This document shows, in pieces, positions 8,919 to 16,537 of a stretch of 35,533 nt of DNA. Numbering within the stretch: position 1 is the first letter of the stretch; the number at the start of each line of letters is the position of its first letter. The position numbers and the translations under genes are program-made. Source of the stretch: an uncultured Pirellula sp. (GTDB lineage: Bacteria > Planctomycetota > Planctomycetia > Pirellulales > Pirellulaceae); NCBI GenBank assembly GCA_903930765.1, contig CAIYZV010000440.1, positions 1 through 35,533 on the forward strand, given 5' to 3'. The notes under the pieces are model-generated. The model saw only the letters and a list, made by a program, of their open reading frames with translations. It did no database searches and was not told the DNA's origin.

Positions 8919-11900
8919 TTACTTGAGGACCAGCAACAGATCACCTGCCTCGACTTGGCTGCCCGATTGGACGAGGAGTTGGGTGACATCTCCATCCCGT
9001 TCAGCATTGAGGACAGTTTCCATCTTCATGGCCTCGAGCGAAAGGAGTTTTTGGCCCTTGGCCACTTTCGCGCCTTGGGTGATCGCAACTCCGATCACCA
9101 TACCGGGCATGGCTGCCGCGATATGAGTTGGATCGTTTGGATCGGCTTTGGTACGTTTCGCGGCTTTGGTTTCGATGGAGCGATCGACCACTTCGACTTC
9201 GCGGGGTTGCCCGTTCAATTCGAAGAAGACGGTTCGAACGCCATCGGGCCGGGGTTCACCCACGGCGAGGAACTTGATGATCAATCGTTTTCCTGATTCG
9301 ATATCCACCGAAAACTCTTCGCCGAGACTGGGGCCGTAGAAGAAGATCGGGGTCGGCAAAAGCGACACATCGCCATAGTCCTTGAGATGGGTCATAAACT
9401 CATCAAAGACCTTAGGGTACAACGCGCTGGTTACCGTTTCTTGCATGGTCGATGGTCGACCGATCTTCGCTTCGAGATGATTCTCGGTTGCTGCGAAGTC
9501 ATGATCGGGAAGCGTTTCACCGGGTCGTGAAATCACCTCCGGATTGTTCCGGAGGATGGCACGTTTGACTTTCTCGGGAAAGCCACCTGGGGGTTGTCCC
9601 ATCATGCCACCGACCAGGTCCAAAACGGAACCTGGGTAGGCCAATTCGCGAACGCCGTTAGCGACATCATCTGCTGTTAAATCGTTGGCGACCATAAAAA
9701 GGGCCAAGTCTCCAACGGCCTTGCTGGTCGGAGTAACCTTGACGATATCCCCGAGCATTTCGTTAGCCGCCGCGTACATTTTGCAGACTTGATCCCAACG
9801 GTGAGAAAGCCCCAATGCTTTGGCTTGTTGGAACAAATTCGTGTATTGGCCGCCGGGCATTTCATGTTGGTACAGGTCCCCTGCAGCGACCAGCGACTCG
9901 CCTTCGAACGGAGCGTAGAATTGCCGGACGGATTTCCAGTACTCGGACAATTGAGTGAGTGCATCGGTGTCGAGGCGGCTTTCTCGTTTCGAAAACCGAA
10001 GCGCTTCGACCAGCGTGTTCAAGTTGACTTGTGACGTTCCCCCTGACATCGATGCAACGGCACCATCTGCGATTTCCAATCCTTCGTCGGCGGCGTTCAG
10101 GATGGAGGATGCTTGGATCCCTGCCGTATCGTGAGTATGGAAATGGATGGGGATCTCTAATTCCTGTCGAAGTGTGGATACGAGCAATCGCGCTGCAGCA
10201 GGCTTGCAGAGTCCCGCCATGTCTTTGATGGCGAGGATATGCGCTCCCATCCGTTGCAGTTCCTTCGCGAGGTCGACGTAGTACTTGAGGGAGTATTTCT
10301 GCCGTTTCGGGTTGAGGATGTCACCCGTATAGCAGATCGCAGCCTCGCAAATCATGCCCGATTCGACGACGGCATCCATGGCGACGCGCATGTTTTCGGT
10401 CCAGTTGAGGGCGTCGAAAACGCGGAAGATATCGACGCCCGCCGAGGCTGCTTCTTTGACGAATGCACGAACGATGTTATCCGGATAATTGGTGTATCCG
10501 ACAGCGTTCGAAGCTCGAAGCAGCATTTGAAACAGGAGGTTCGGGATCTTTTCACGAAGGTCAGCAAGGCGTTGCCAGGGGCTTTCCCGAAGGAAACGCA
10601 TGGAGGTGTCGAAGGTGGCTCCGCCCCACATTTCCAACGAGAATAAATCGGGGGCGAGCCGAGCGTAGGCATCGGCCACCTTGAGCATGTCGTAGGTTCG
10701 GAACCGAGTTGCTAGAAGGGATTGGTGCGCATCGCGCATCGTCGTATCGGTCAGCAATAGTTCCTTGGAATTTCGGATGGACTGGCAGAAGTCCGTGGCG
10801 CCAAGCGTTAGAAATTTCTGACGATAGCCATCGGGGATAGGCTTGGAGTAATCGCACGTCGGAACGATCGCAGGTTCGCGCCGGATCTTGACCGAAGTGT
10901 TGTCGACCAGTTTGTTTCCATTGACGAGTGTGTCAGCGATGAATCGTAGGATGCGGGTCGCGCGGTCGCGTCGTTTTGGAAGTTCAAAGAGTTCTGGGGT
11001 TTTGTCGATCATCCTGGTGGTCGCCTCTCCTGCCAGGAAGGTAGGATGGGTGATCAATGAGATCAGGAATGGGATATTGGTTTTCACACCTCGAATACGG
11101 AACTCTTGGAGGCAGCGTTCCATTCGTGCTGCAGCCTCGGAGAGGTTGCGACCGCGCGCGGTGACTTTGACCAACAGCGAATCGTAGAATGGATTCACGA
11201 CAGCGCCGCTGAACGCGCTGCCGGCATCCAATCGGATCCCGAGGCCACCGGCGCTTCGGTAGTGAGTGATCCGTCCGTAATCGGGGCGGAATTGGTTGCT
11301 GGGGTCCTCGGTGGTAACTCGGCATTGGATTGCGCTGCCAACGATATTGACTTCGTCCTGCAGAGGCAACCCGAGGGCTTCGTTGCCCAGTTTTTCTCCG
11401 CAGGAAACAAGAATTTGGGAGCGAATCAAGTCGATGCCGGTTACTTCCTCTGTGACCGTATGCTCAACTTGGATACGAGGATTGACCTCGATAAAGTAGA
11501 ACTTGTTGGTGTCGGTATCAAGAAGAAATTCGACGGTTCCTGCGCAGTAATAGCCCACTTCGCGCCCGATGGCGAGTGCAGCTTCGTGCAACTGCGAGGC
11601 GACTTGTTTGGAGAGGTTTGGAGCGGGTGCCAATTCCACAACCTTTTGGTGGCGGCGTTGCACTGAGCAGTCTCGTTCATGCAGATGGATAAGGTTGCCG
11701 AATTGATCCCCGAGGATTTGAACTTCAAGGTGGCGAGCGCGAGAGACCAGTTTTTCCAGAAATACTTCGTCGCTCCCGAATGCATTCTTCGACTCGCGTT
11801 GGGCTTGTTCGAGATTGGTGGCCAGTTGGTCTTCGGATTCCACCACACGCATTCCTCGCCCCCCGCCACCCTTGGACGCTTTGAGCATGATCGGATAGCC

Positions 11901-12362
11901 CATCGTACGCCCCAGTTCGATCGCTTCTTGGAGGTTTCGCACCGCGGCGGACGAGCCGTCCAAGACAGGTACGCCCACTTTTTTGGCGATTTCGCGAGCT
12001 GCGACTTTATCGCCGAGCATCTCGAGTGCTTCGACGCTCGGACCGATGAACATGATCCCTTCTGCACGAAGAGCTCGCGCAAACTCGGCATTCTCAGAGA
12101 GGAATCCATATCCAGGGTGAACCGCATCGATCTTGTTATCGCGGCACAAGCGAACGATTCCTTCGATATCCAAATACGATCGGATCGGCTCCCCAGGCTT
12201 GCCGATCGGGTACGCTTCGTCCGCTTTGAATCGATGCAGTGCAAATCGATCTTCGTGCGAATAAATAGCGACGGTTCGAATCGCTAGCTCATGCGCGCTG
12301 CGGAAAATACGGATAGCAATCTCGCTTCGGTTCGCAGCGAGGAGTCGTCGGATCGGGGCCAT
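8919..12362 (-). CDS. pyc: Pyruvate carboxylase, single-chain biotin enzyme
   Basis: Converts pyruvate, bicarbonate and ATP to oxaloacetate, the main anaplerotic entry to the TCA cycle and to gluconeogenesis. The 1147-residue protein has the full architecture. The biotin carboxylase domain (about 1-450) has HPGYGFLSEN and the Gly-rich ATP loop KASKGGGGRGMRVV. The carboxyltransferase TIM barrel (about 525-800) has TDTTMRDAHQSLLATR, the LAIKDMAGL carboxy-lysine region and HFHTHDTAG. Then come the allosteric/linker region and a C-terminal biotinyl domain with EAMKMET (biotin Lys at about 1113). Length agrees with alpha4 enzymes (about 1150). The start is ATG 12362 at the usual N-terminus, with no obvious ribosome site. 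A TATACT on the minus strand at 12420-12415 may be a -10 box, so pyc may have its own promoter as well as read-through from the two genes upstream. Confidence 0.97.
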   Translation of the reverse strand: MAPIRRLLAANRSEIAIRIFRSAHELAIRTVAIYSHEDRFALHRFKADEAYPIGKPGEPIRSYLDIEGIVRLCRDNKIDAVHPGYGFLSENAEFARALRAEGIMFIGPSVEALEMLGDKVAAREIAKKVGVPVLDGSSAAVRNLQEAIELGRTMGYPIMLKASKGGGGRGMRVVESEDQLATNLEQAQRESKNAFGSDEVFLEKLVSRARHLEVQILGDQFGNLIHLHERDCSVQRRHQKVVELAPAPNLSKQVASQLHEAALAIGREVGYYCAGTVEFLLDTDTNKFYFIEVNPRIQVEHTVTEEVTGIDLIRSQILVSCGEKLGNEALGLPLQDEVNIVGSAIQCRVTTEDPSNQFRPDYGRITHYRSAGGLGIRLDAGSAFSGAVVNPFYDSLLVKVTARGRNLSEAAARMERCLQEFRIRGVKTNIPFLISLITHPTFLAGEATTRMIDKTPELFELPKRRDRATRILRFIADTLVNGNKLVDNTSVKIRREPAIVPTCDYSKPIPDGYRQKFLTLGATDFCQSIRNSKELLLTDTTMRDAHQSLLATRFRTYDMLKVADAYARLAPDLFSLEMWGGATFDTSMRFLRESPWQRLADLREKIPNLLFQMLLRASNAVGYTNYPDNIVRAFVKEAASAGVDIFRVFDALNWTENMRVAMDAVVESGMICEAAICYTGDILNPKRQKYSLKYYVDLAKELQRMGAHILAIKDMAGLCKPAAARLLVSTLRQELEIPIHFHTHDTAGIQASSILNAADEGLEIADGAVASMSGGTSQVNLNTLVEALRFSKRESRLDTDALTQLSEYWKSVRQFYAPFEGESLVAAGDLYQHEMPGGQYTNLFQQAKALGLSHRWDQVCKMYAAANEMLGDIVKVTPTSKAVGDLALFMVANDLTADDVANGVRELAYPGSVLDLVGGMMGQPPGGFPEKVKRAILRNNPEVISRPGETLPDHDFAATENHLEAKIGRPSTMQETVTSALYPKVFDEFMTHLKDYGDVSLLPTPIFFYGPSLGEEFSVDIESGKRLIIKFLAVGEPRPDGVRTVFFELNGQPREVEVVDRSIETKAAKRTKADPNDPTHIAAAMPGMVIGVAITQGAKVAKGQKLLSLEAMKMETVLNAERDGDVTQLLVQSGSQVEAGDLLLVLK

Positions 12363-12472
12363 AGAACGTGACGATCGAAGTTGGAGGATACTTCAGGGAT
12401 TTGGAAGGTTCCGTAGTATACCCAAATTCTAAAAACGCATCGGCTATTTCAACTCGTTCCGGACGCTGATTC

Positions 12473-13363
12473 TCAAGACGATGGCCATACGTTTGGGCGA
12501 TGGTCATGCGTGATGTGGCTACGAGCTGTCCATGAACCGGCGTTGCGACCACCGTTTACCGAGATGGATTGACCGTTGATGAACTCTCCATCACCCATGC
12601 TGATAGCGGCTGTGATGCGAGCTACATCTTCGGCCGTCCCCCATCGCTCGAGCAGAGATTCGCCACATGCGCGTTCGTTCCAATCAACGGAGGTCGATAC
12701 CCCCCAATCCGTTTTGATCCAACCTGGGAGGATGCAATTGACTCGAATCCGTGGAGCATACGATTTGGCAAGACTTTTTGAGAACGCATTCACAGCCGAT
12801 TTCACAGCGCAGAAGTATTGTCCGCTGTCCCCTTCCATCCCTTCGTCGGCTTGATCCCATCCCAGATGAACCATCGAAGGTAGTGTCCGATGTGGAACGT
12901 TTTGGTGGAGCATGTAGCGAGCCACCAGGCGGCTCAGCATTAGGGTGCTATGGACATCGGTGGCCCAGAGTTCGCGAAGTTTTCGCTCAAAGCTCCAGCC
13001 TCGAGACTCACCCGTCAATACATCGGCCCCTGCTGCGTGCACCCAAACATTGACGTAGCCGTGCCATGCAAATGCAGATTGGACCAACGCGTAGGCGGCT
13101 TGAGTGCTCTGAATATCCGCCATGATGACGCGTGTTCGCCCGTGCGACTGCTGATCGAGGGACTGGATGGCTTGGACTGTTTGTTCTATTCCCGCGAGGT
13201 TGCTGCGACCGTGCAATAGAACAGCGGCACCACGCGAGGCGAACTCAATCGCAATGGCACGTCCGATCCCACTGCTGGAACCGGTAACAACTGCGACGAA
13301 AGGGGATGTCGATCCGCCGCGATTGCTCGGGTCGGATCGGTCATGTTGCTCCAAACTAGTCAT
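12473..13363 (-). CDS. SDR-family protein with altered catalytic residues
   Basis: The 296-residue protein has the Rossmann fold of short-chain dehydrogenases: cofactor motif TGSSSGIG at residues 27-34, HAAG at 109-112 (standing for NNAG), and NCILPGWIKT and FINGQSISVNGG in the usual C-terminal places. The active site is not standard. Where YxxxK is expected the sequence is F184-C-A-V-K188, so Tyr is replaced by Phe, although Y183 lies one residue earlier. The catalytic Ser region reads HLGWDQADEG with no Ser at the expected spacing. It may be a degenerate SDR or one using shifted chemistry; the substrate is unknown. It follows the diadenylate cyclase gene by 20 bp (operon) and precedes pyc by 110 bp. 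About 25 residues extend beyond the usual SDR end. Confidence 0.85.
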   Translation of the reverse strand: MTSLEQHDRSDPSNRGGSTSPFVAVVTGSSSGIGRAIAIEFASRGAAVLLHGRSNLAGIEQTVQAIQSLDQQSHGRTRVIMADIQSTQAAYALVQSAFAWHGYVNVWVHAAGADVLTGESRGWSFERKLRELWATDVHSTLMLSRLVARYMLHQNVPHRTLPSMVHLGWDQADEGMEGDSGQYFCAVKSAVNAFSKSLAKSYAPRIRVNCILPGWIKTDWGVSTSVDWNERACGESLLERWGTAEDVARITAAISMGDGEFINGQSISVNGGRNAGSWTARSHITHDHRPNVWPSS

Positions 13364-13383
13364 AGAAACTACTCATCGATCGA

Positions 13384-14328
13384 TCAATCGGAGGCTTCGT
13401 TCGGAGGTGGCTCAAAGTTAAACTCCTGCCACTTCACCGCTTGGTCCATCGGTTCGATGCGCAAAACGAGCATGCCGTTTTGAAACACCCGTACGGTACC
13501 GCTCGATTGGCTGACCACAATCGCGATGGCCTTGGTCCGTTGACTGATGGCTGCGGCAGCCCAGTGTCGGGCCCCCAGGCCTTTGGAGAGTTGCAAGTTC
13601 TCATGCAGCACTTCGATGATCTGGCGAGAGCGTTCGACGGCGGCATCCGGGGAGACCACAAAGGCGCCATCCATCTGAGCGATTTCTTTGATGTCTTCGC
13701 GGACTCGAGGATCATGCAGGTTGCGACTTTTGCGGCTGTACCCTTTGAGGGGATCGAAGCCACTGTCTTTGCAGTGCGTCATCACCTTGCGGGTGTCTCC
13801 GACAATGAAGAGAGTTCCGACCTTTTTGCCTTCGCGTCCTTCTCGACCAATTTGGACGGCTAAGTCGATGACGATCTTCAAGTTGTTCAGCGGGACTGCG
13901 GTTTCCAGGCGTTGCAGGTCGCGGCTGGTGAAACGCCTCATCCGTTCATCGAGCTTAATGATGCTGATCGAATCCATGCGATTGGCTTCGAACCCGCAAT
14001 ATACGGCGACCACGTCGCAGTGGCTGGCGAGCAGTTCGTCGGCGACCGCTTCCAGAAGCGCGTGCTGCAACCGCTCCAAGAGGGGGGAGTCCTCCTTGTT
14101 GAGTACCAGAGGGGTCAAACCGAACCCGGTTGCCGCTTCGAGATCTTCTTCTCGATCGGCGGCGACTAGGATTCGGCTGATTTCCGAGGGGATTAAATCG
14201 CGGAGGCGTTCCCAGTCGGTCGCGCCATCCAGCAAGAACAGGACTGCGTCGGCCTTGATTTCCGACGCTAAGTTACCTGCGGCCTCCACGACGCTCGAGA
14301 ACTCCCTTGTAAACTTCTGCGTGCTCAT
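13384..14328 (-). CDS. Diadenylate cyclase (c-di-AMP synthase), DacZ-like
   Basis: Predicted to condense two ATP into the second messenger c-di-AMP. The protein has 314 residues. The C-terminal half is a DisA_N/DAC domain with the DGA motif at 220-222, GARHWAAAAIS at 252-262 (the place of the classic RHR motif; here R254-H-W256), and IAIVVSQSSGTVRVFQNG. The N-terminal 80 residues (AAGNLASEIKADAVLFLLDG through ATGFGLTPLVL) resemble the pyruvate-kinase C-terminal fold, as I recall for archaeal DacZ enzymes, rather than the membrane segments of CdaA or the DNA-binding part of DisA. It should be soluble. The start is ATG 14328; no clear ribosome site is seen. It is the first gene of a minus-strand set with the SDR and, farther on, pyc. 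Confidence 0.85.
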   Translation of the reverse strand: MSTQKFTREFSSVVEAAGNLASEIKADAVLFLLDGATDWERLRDLIPSEISRILVAADREEDLEAATGFGLTPLVLNKEDSPLLERLQHALLEAVADELLASHCDVVAVYCGFEANRMDSISIIKLDERMRRFTSRDLQRLETAVPLNNLKIVIDLAVQIGREGREGKKVGTLFIVGDTRKVMTHCKDSGFDPLKGYSRKSRNLHDPRVREDIKEIAQMDGAFVVSPDAAVERSRQIIEVLHENLQLSKGLGARHWAAAAISQRTKAIAIVVSQSSGTVRVFQNGMLVLRIEPMDQAVKWQEFNFEPPPNEASD

Positions 14329-14520
14329 GGTTCCAAAACGACTTGGGGGATGAACCGCAAGTCTTTACGGCGTTGATGGTTATGGATTCGGAGAAACAGT
14401 TTACTCCCCCGAATGGTTTTGCACAATTGTTGGGTATTGGACGAACTAATGGGGACGGCCTACTGGGGGTAGGCCGAACCGTATTTTCTAGTTTTCGGGA
14501 GCGTGGTTTCGGGGGCATGG

Positions 14521-14559
14521 TACCGGCGAAAATTACCGGCGAAAATCACTGGCGAATCA
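14521..14559. repeat. 13-bp direct repeat, two perfect copies and one degenerate copy
   Basis: TACCGGCGAAAAT occurs at 14521-14533 and 14534-14546, followed by the related CACTGGCGAATCA at 14547-14559. It is in non-coding DNA between divergent genes and could be a regulator-binding array or simple slippage. Confidence 0.7.
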
Positions 14560-14699
14560 GATTCTGGACGCTTTCCTCCAACCTATCCAGCCCCCAAGTC
14601 CCCGTGGTTGCTGGCGAAAACCCAGCCCAACTCGGCTCGTAGTTCCGTTTGATTTGTCCCGCTCTGCCCCTTCGGTTAGCACGGAATACCGTTTTGACA

Positions 14700-14727
14700 T
14701 TGATTCCAGTTTACCCCTGGCTATACT
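14700..14727 (+). promoter_or_regulatory. Sigma-70-type promoter for rpmB
   Basis: TTGATT at 14700-14705 and TATACT at 14722-14727 are spaced by 16 bp; a better -35 hexamer (TTGACA, 14694-14699) lies slightly upstream but at 22-bp spacing. Transcription would start near 14734, about 64 nt before the rpmB start. Confidence 0.45.
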
Positions 14728-14797
14728 TGCGGGCCCTTCGGAAAACGCGAGATAGTAAAAATTCCCCTTTTGATGAGTCGCTTGAGACAGGTTTGTC

Positions 14798-15058
14798 ATG
14801 GCTAGAGCTTGTGAAGTTTGCGGAAAATCCCCTCAGGTTGGCAACATGATTGAGACCAGAGGTAAGGCAAAGTATTTGGGTGGTGTCGGTACCAAGATTA
14901 CCGGAATCACCCGTCGACGCTTCCTGCCAAACCTTCAGACGATCAAGGCGTCGTTGCCGAGTGGCGAAGTTCGCACGATGCGAGTTTGCACCCAGTGCAT
15001 TCGCAGCGGCCGGATTCGCAAGGCGGTGCGAAACAAGCCGTTTGCGCTCCCTAAGTAG
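14798..15058 (+). CDS. rpmB: 50S ribosomal protein L28
   Basis: The 86-residue basic protein begins MARACEVCGKSPQVGN and contains the conserved ITRRRFLPNLQ segment of bacterial L28. The Cys pairs CEVC near residue 5 and CTQC near residue 67 form the zinc-ribbon ligand set of the Cys-containing (C+) type of L28. It is a structural component of the large ribosomal subunit. AGG eight bases before the ATG serves as ribosome site. gatC follows after 163 bp. Confidence 0.96.
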   Translation: MARACEVCGKSPQVGNMIETRGKAKYLGGVGTKITGITRRRFLPNLQTIKASLPSGEVRTMRVCTQCIRSGRIRKAVRNKPFALPK

Positions 15059-15121
15059 GACTAGCCCGGCTCGCATTTCGTCGGCGGTAAGAATTGGGAT
15101 CCCTGCTGACGAGGATGGCCG

Positions 15122-15150
15122 AGGTTCACGGTGCGGTCCGCCCCGAACCT
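15122..15150 (+). other. Strong stem-loop between rpmB and gatC
   Basis: AGGTTC (15122-15127) pairs with GAACCT (15145-15150), and an inner GC-rich helix (15130-15135 with 15139-15144, one mismatch) closes a 3-nt loop. No T run follows, so it is not a classic intrinsic terminator. It may be a processing site or attenuator between the two genes. Confidence 0.45.
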
Positions 15151-15221
15151 GGGCCTTGACGATAGGTTCATTTGGTTTTTCATAGGCTGCTCTGGCCGAT
15201 CATCTTTACTAGATTGAGAAC

Positions 15222-15509
15222 ATGGGCATCACCACGAACGATATCCAACGTGTCGCATCGCTCGCGAAACTTCGCGTTGAGCAGAGCGAGGTGGGTGAGC
15301 TAACGTCGCAACTTTCCAAAGTTCTTGATTTGGTGAGTCAACTCGCTGAAGTCGACACCGAAGGGGTCGAGCCGATGGTTCATGCTTTTGAGCTTTCGAA
15401 TGTTCTCGTTGCCGACAAAGTGTCCTCGTCCCTCCCGCGGGGCGAAGTCTTGAAAAACTCCCCATCACATGATGAGGAATTCTTCCGAGTTCCTCCGGTT
15501 TTGGGATGA
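15222..15509 (+). CDS. gatC: Asp-tRNA(Asn)/Glu-tRNA(Gln) amidotransferase subunit C
   Basis: The 95-residue protein has the GatC pattern: an N-terminal helix with DIQRVASLAKLRV, then QLSKVLDLVSQLAEVDTEGVEPM, and the C-terminal extended segment ending near FFRVPPVLG. GatC stabilises the GatA-GatB complex that converts misacylated Glu-tRNA(Gln) and Asp-tRNA(Asn) to the correct amide forms. gatA and gatB are not next to it in this window, which departs from the common gatCAB operon. The start is ATG 15222. The last codons overlap the start of the following GNAT gene by 4 bp (ATGA), so they are translationally coupled. Confidence 0.92.
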   Translation: MGITTNDIQRVASLAKLRVEQSEVGELTSQLSKVLDLVSQLAEVDTEGVEPMVHAFELSNVLVADKVSSSLPRGEVLKNSPSHDEEFFRVPPVLG

Positions 15510-16495
15510 GCAACGTGTGGAGCATTAGGTCGTTTCTCAACACCGATACTCCTTTGCTCGCACATATTTGGTCCGACCACCATTCTGCATACGGTTCGCC
15601 TTCTCGATGCAATGCGAGTTTATGGGACCAGTGCATTCTCAGCAAAGCATACTTTTCTCCCAATCAGTTGCTGCTGGCGATCGATTCTGACGGAGATGCC
15701 CACGGATTGATTCATTTTGGTCCAGCCTTGGACGAGGAAGGAAAGAATCTCAGCGACGACAGGGGCATGATTCATCGTCTATGCGTTCGACCTCACATCG
15801 ACGAAGATCGGATCGCCAAGTTGCTGTTGGAACACGCATGCCAGCAGCTGAAGTCGTCAGGGCTAGTGCGTTGTTTGGCGGTTGGGGCGTTGGAGTCGAG
15901 TACGTTTTATTTGGGGATCGCCGAAGGTGATAACCGGATGGGTGTGTCCGCAGCGGATCAGCGGCTCCAAAGCTGGCTGATCTCAGGTCGCTTCCAACCC
16001 TTTATTCCGACCGAATGCTGGGAAGTTTCTCTGGACGCGTTTCGGCCACCGATGGACCGAATGCAGATCTCCATCCGACGCGCGTGCACGATCAGTCGTG
16101 TCCTCGATGAGTACCAGTCGAATTGGTGGATCAGCACGGTATTGGGTCACTGCGATCAAGTCCGATTTAGTTTGGTGTCGCGAGGCCCAGACCGGACTGA
16201 AATGGAAGTGATGCTGTGGTATCCGGATGCCACCATACGAGGGGTGGATTCCACCACGGCTCGATTGAAACTCCCATCGATTCCCGAGGACGAGGAGAAT
16301 CGCGAACGGTTAATCCATTTGATTGCCGAGTCGTTGCGACAACTTCAGGCGGAACGCAAACGAGCCGTTCGTGTCGTCGCTTCGGCTCAAAACCCTGCAT
16401 GCACGAGATTGCTGCAGAGACTCAATTTCCGCACCACCGATCATGGAATGATCTATGCTCGAGACCTCTCGGATATTGCCGGAGAGAGTGTTTAG
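15506..16495 (+). CDS. Tandem GNAT-fold acetyltransferase-like protein
   Basis: The 329-residue protein appears to hold two GNAT-like domains. The N-terminal one has LLLAIDSDGDAHGLIHFGPALDEE followed by IHRLCVRPHIDEDRIAKLLLEHACQQLKSSG, the acetyl-CoA binding strand and helix region. The C-terminal one ends in RVVASAQNPACTRLLQRLNFRTTDHGMIYARDL, typical of the last strands of the fold. The substrate is unknown. It overlaps gatC by 4 bp and so is translated from the same mRNA. The acetyl-CoA loop is not the textbook R/QxxGxG/A form, so activity of either domain is uncertain. Confidence 0.7.
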   Translation: MSNVWSIRSFLNTDTPLLAHIWSDHHSAYGSPSRCNASLWDQCILSKAYFSPNQLLLAIDSDGDAHGLIHFGPALDEEGKNLSDDRGMIHRLCVRPHIDEDRIAKLLLEHACQQLKSSGLVRCLAVGALESSTFYLGIAEGDNRMGVSAADQRLQSWLISGRFQPFIPTECWEVSLDAFRPPMDRMQISIRRACTISRVLDEYQSNWWISTVLGHCDQVRFSLVSRGPDRTEMEVMLWYPDATIRGVDSTTARLKLPSIPEDEENRERLIHLIAESLRQLQAERKRAVRVVASAQNPACTRLLQRLNFRTTDHGMIYARDLSDIAGESV

Positions 16496-16537
16496 AAAAA
16501 GTGGGGGCTGAGAAATTCTTCAGGGCACTGGAGATAG

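Larger units (their letters stand above)
14329..14797. other. Gene-free divergent region between the diadenylate cyclase gene and rpmB
   Basis: I see no credible coding frame in these 469 bp. The right end holds the rpmB promoter; the middle holds a short 13-bp direct repeat at 14521-14559. A minus-strand promoter for the cyclase operon must lie here, but no convincing -35/-10 pair was found by eye. Confidence 0.6.

Noticed and set aside
11441-12244. 267-codon open frame on the minus strand overlapping pyc
   Set aside because: It is a shifted frame of the biotin carboxylase domain with Lys/Ser/Arg-biased nonsense composition.
15156-15184. Promoter for gatC (TTGACG with a -10 candidate TTCATA)
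   Set aside because: The -10 match is poor; the hexamers are likely chance, so it is not listed as a feature.
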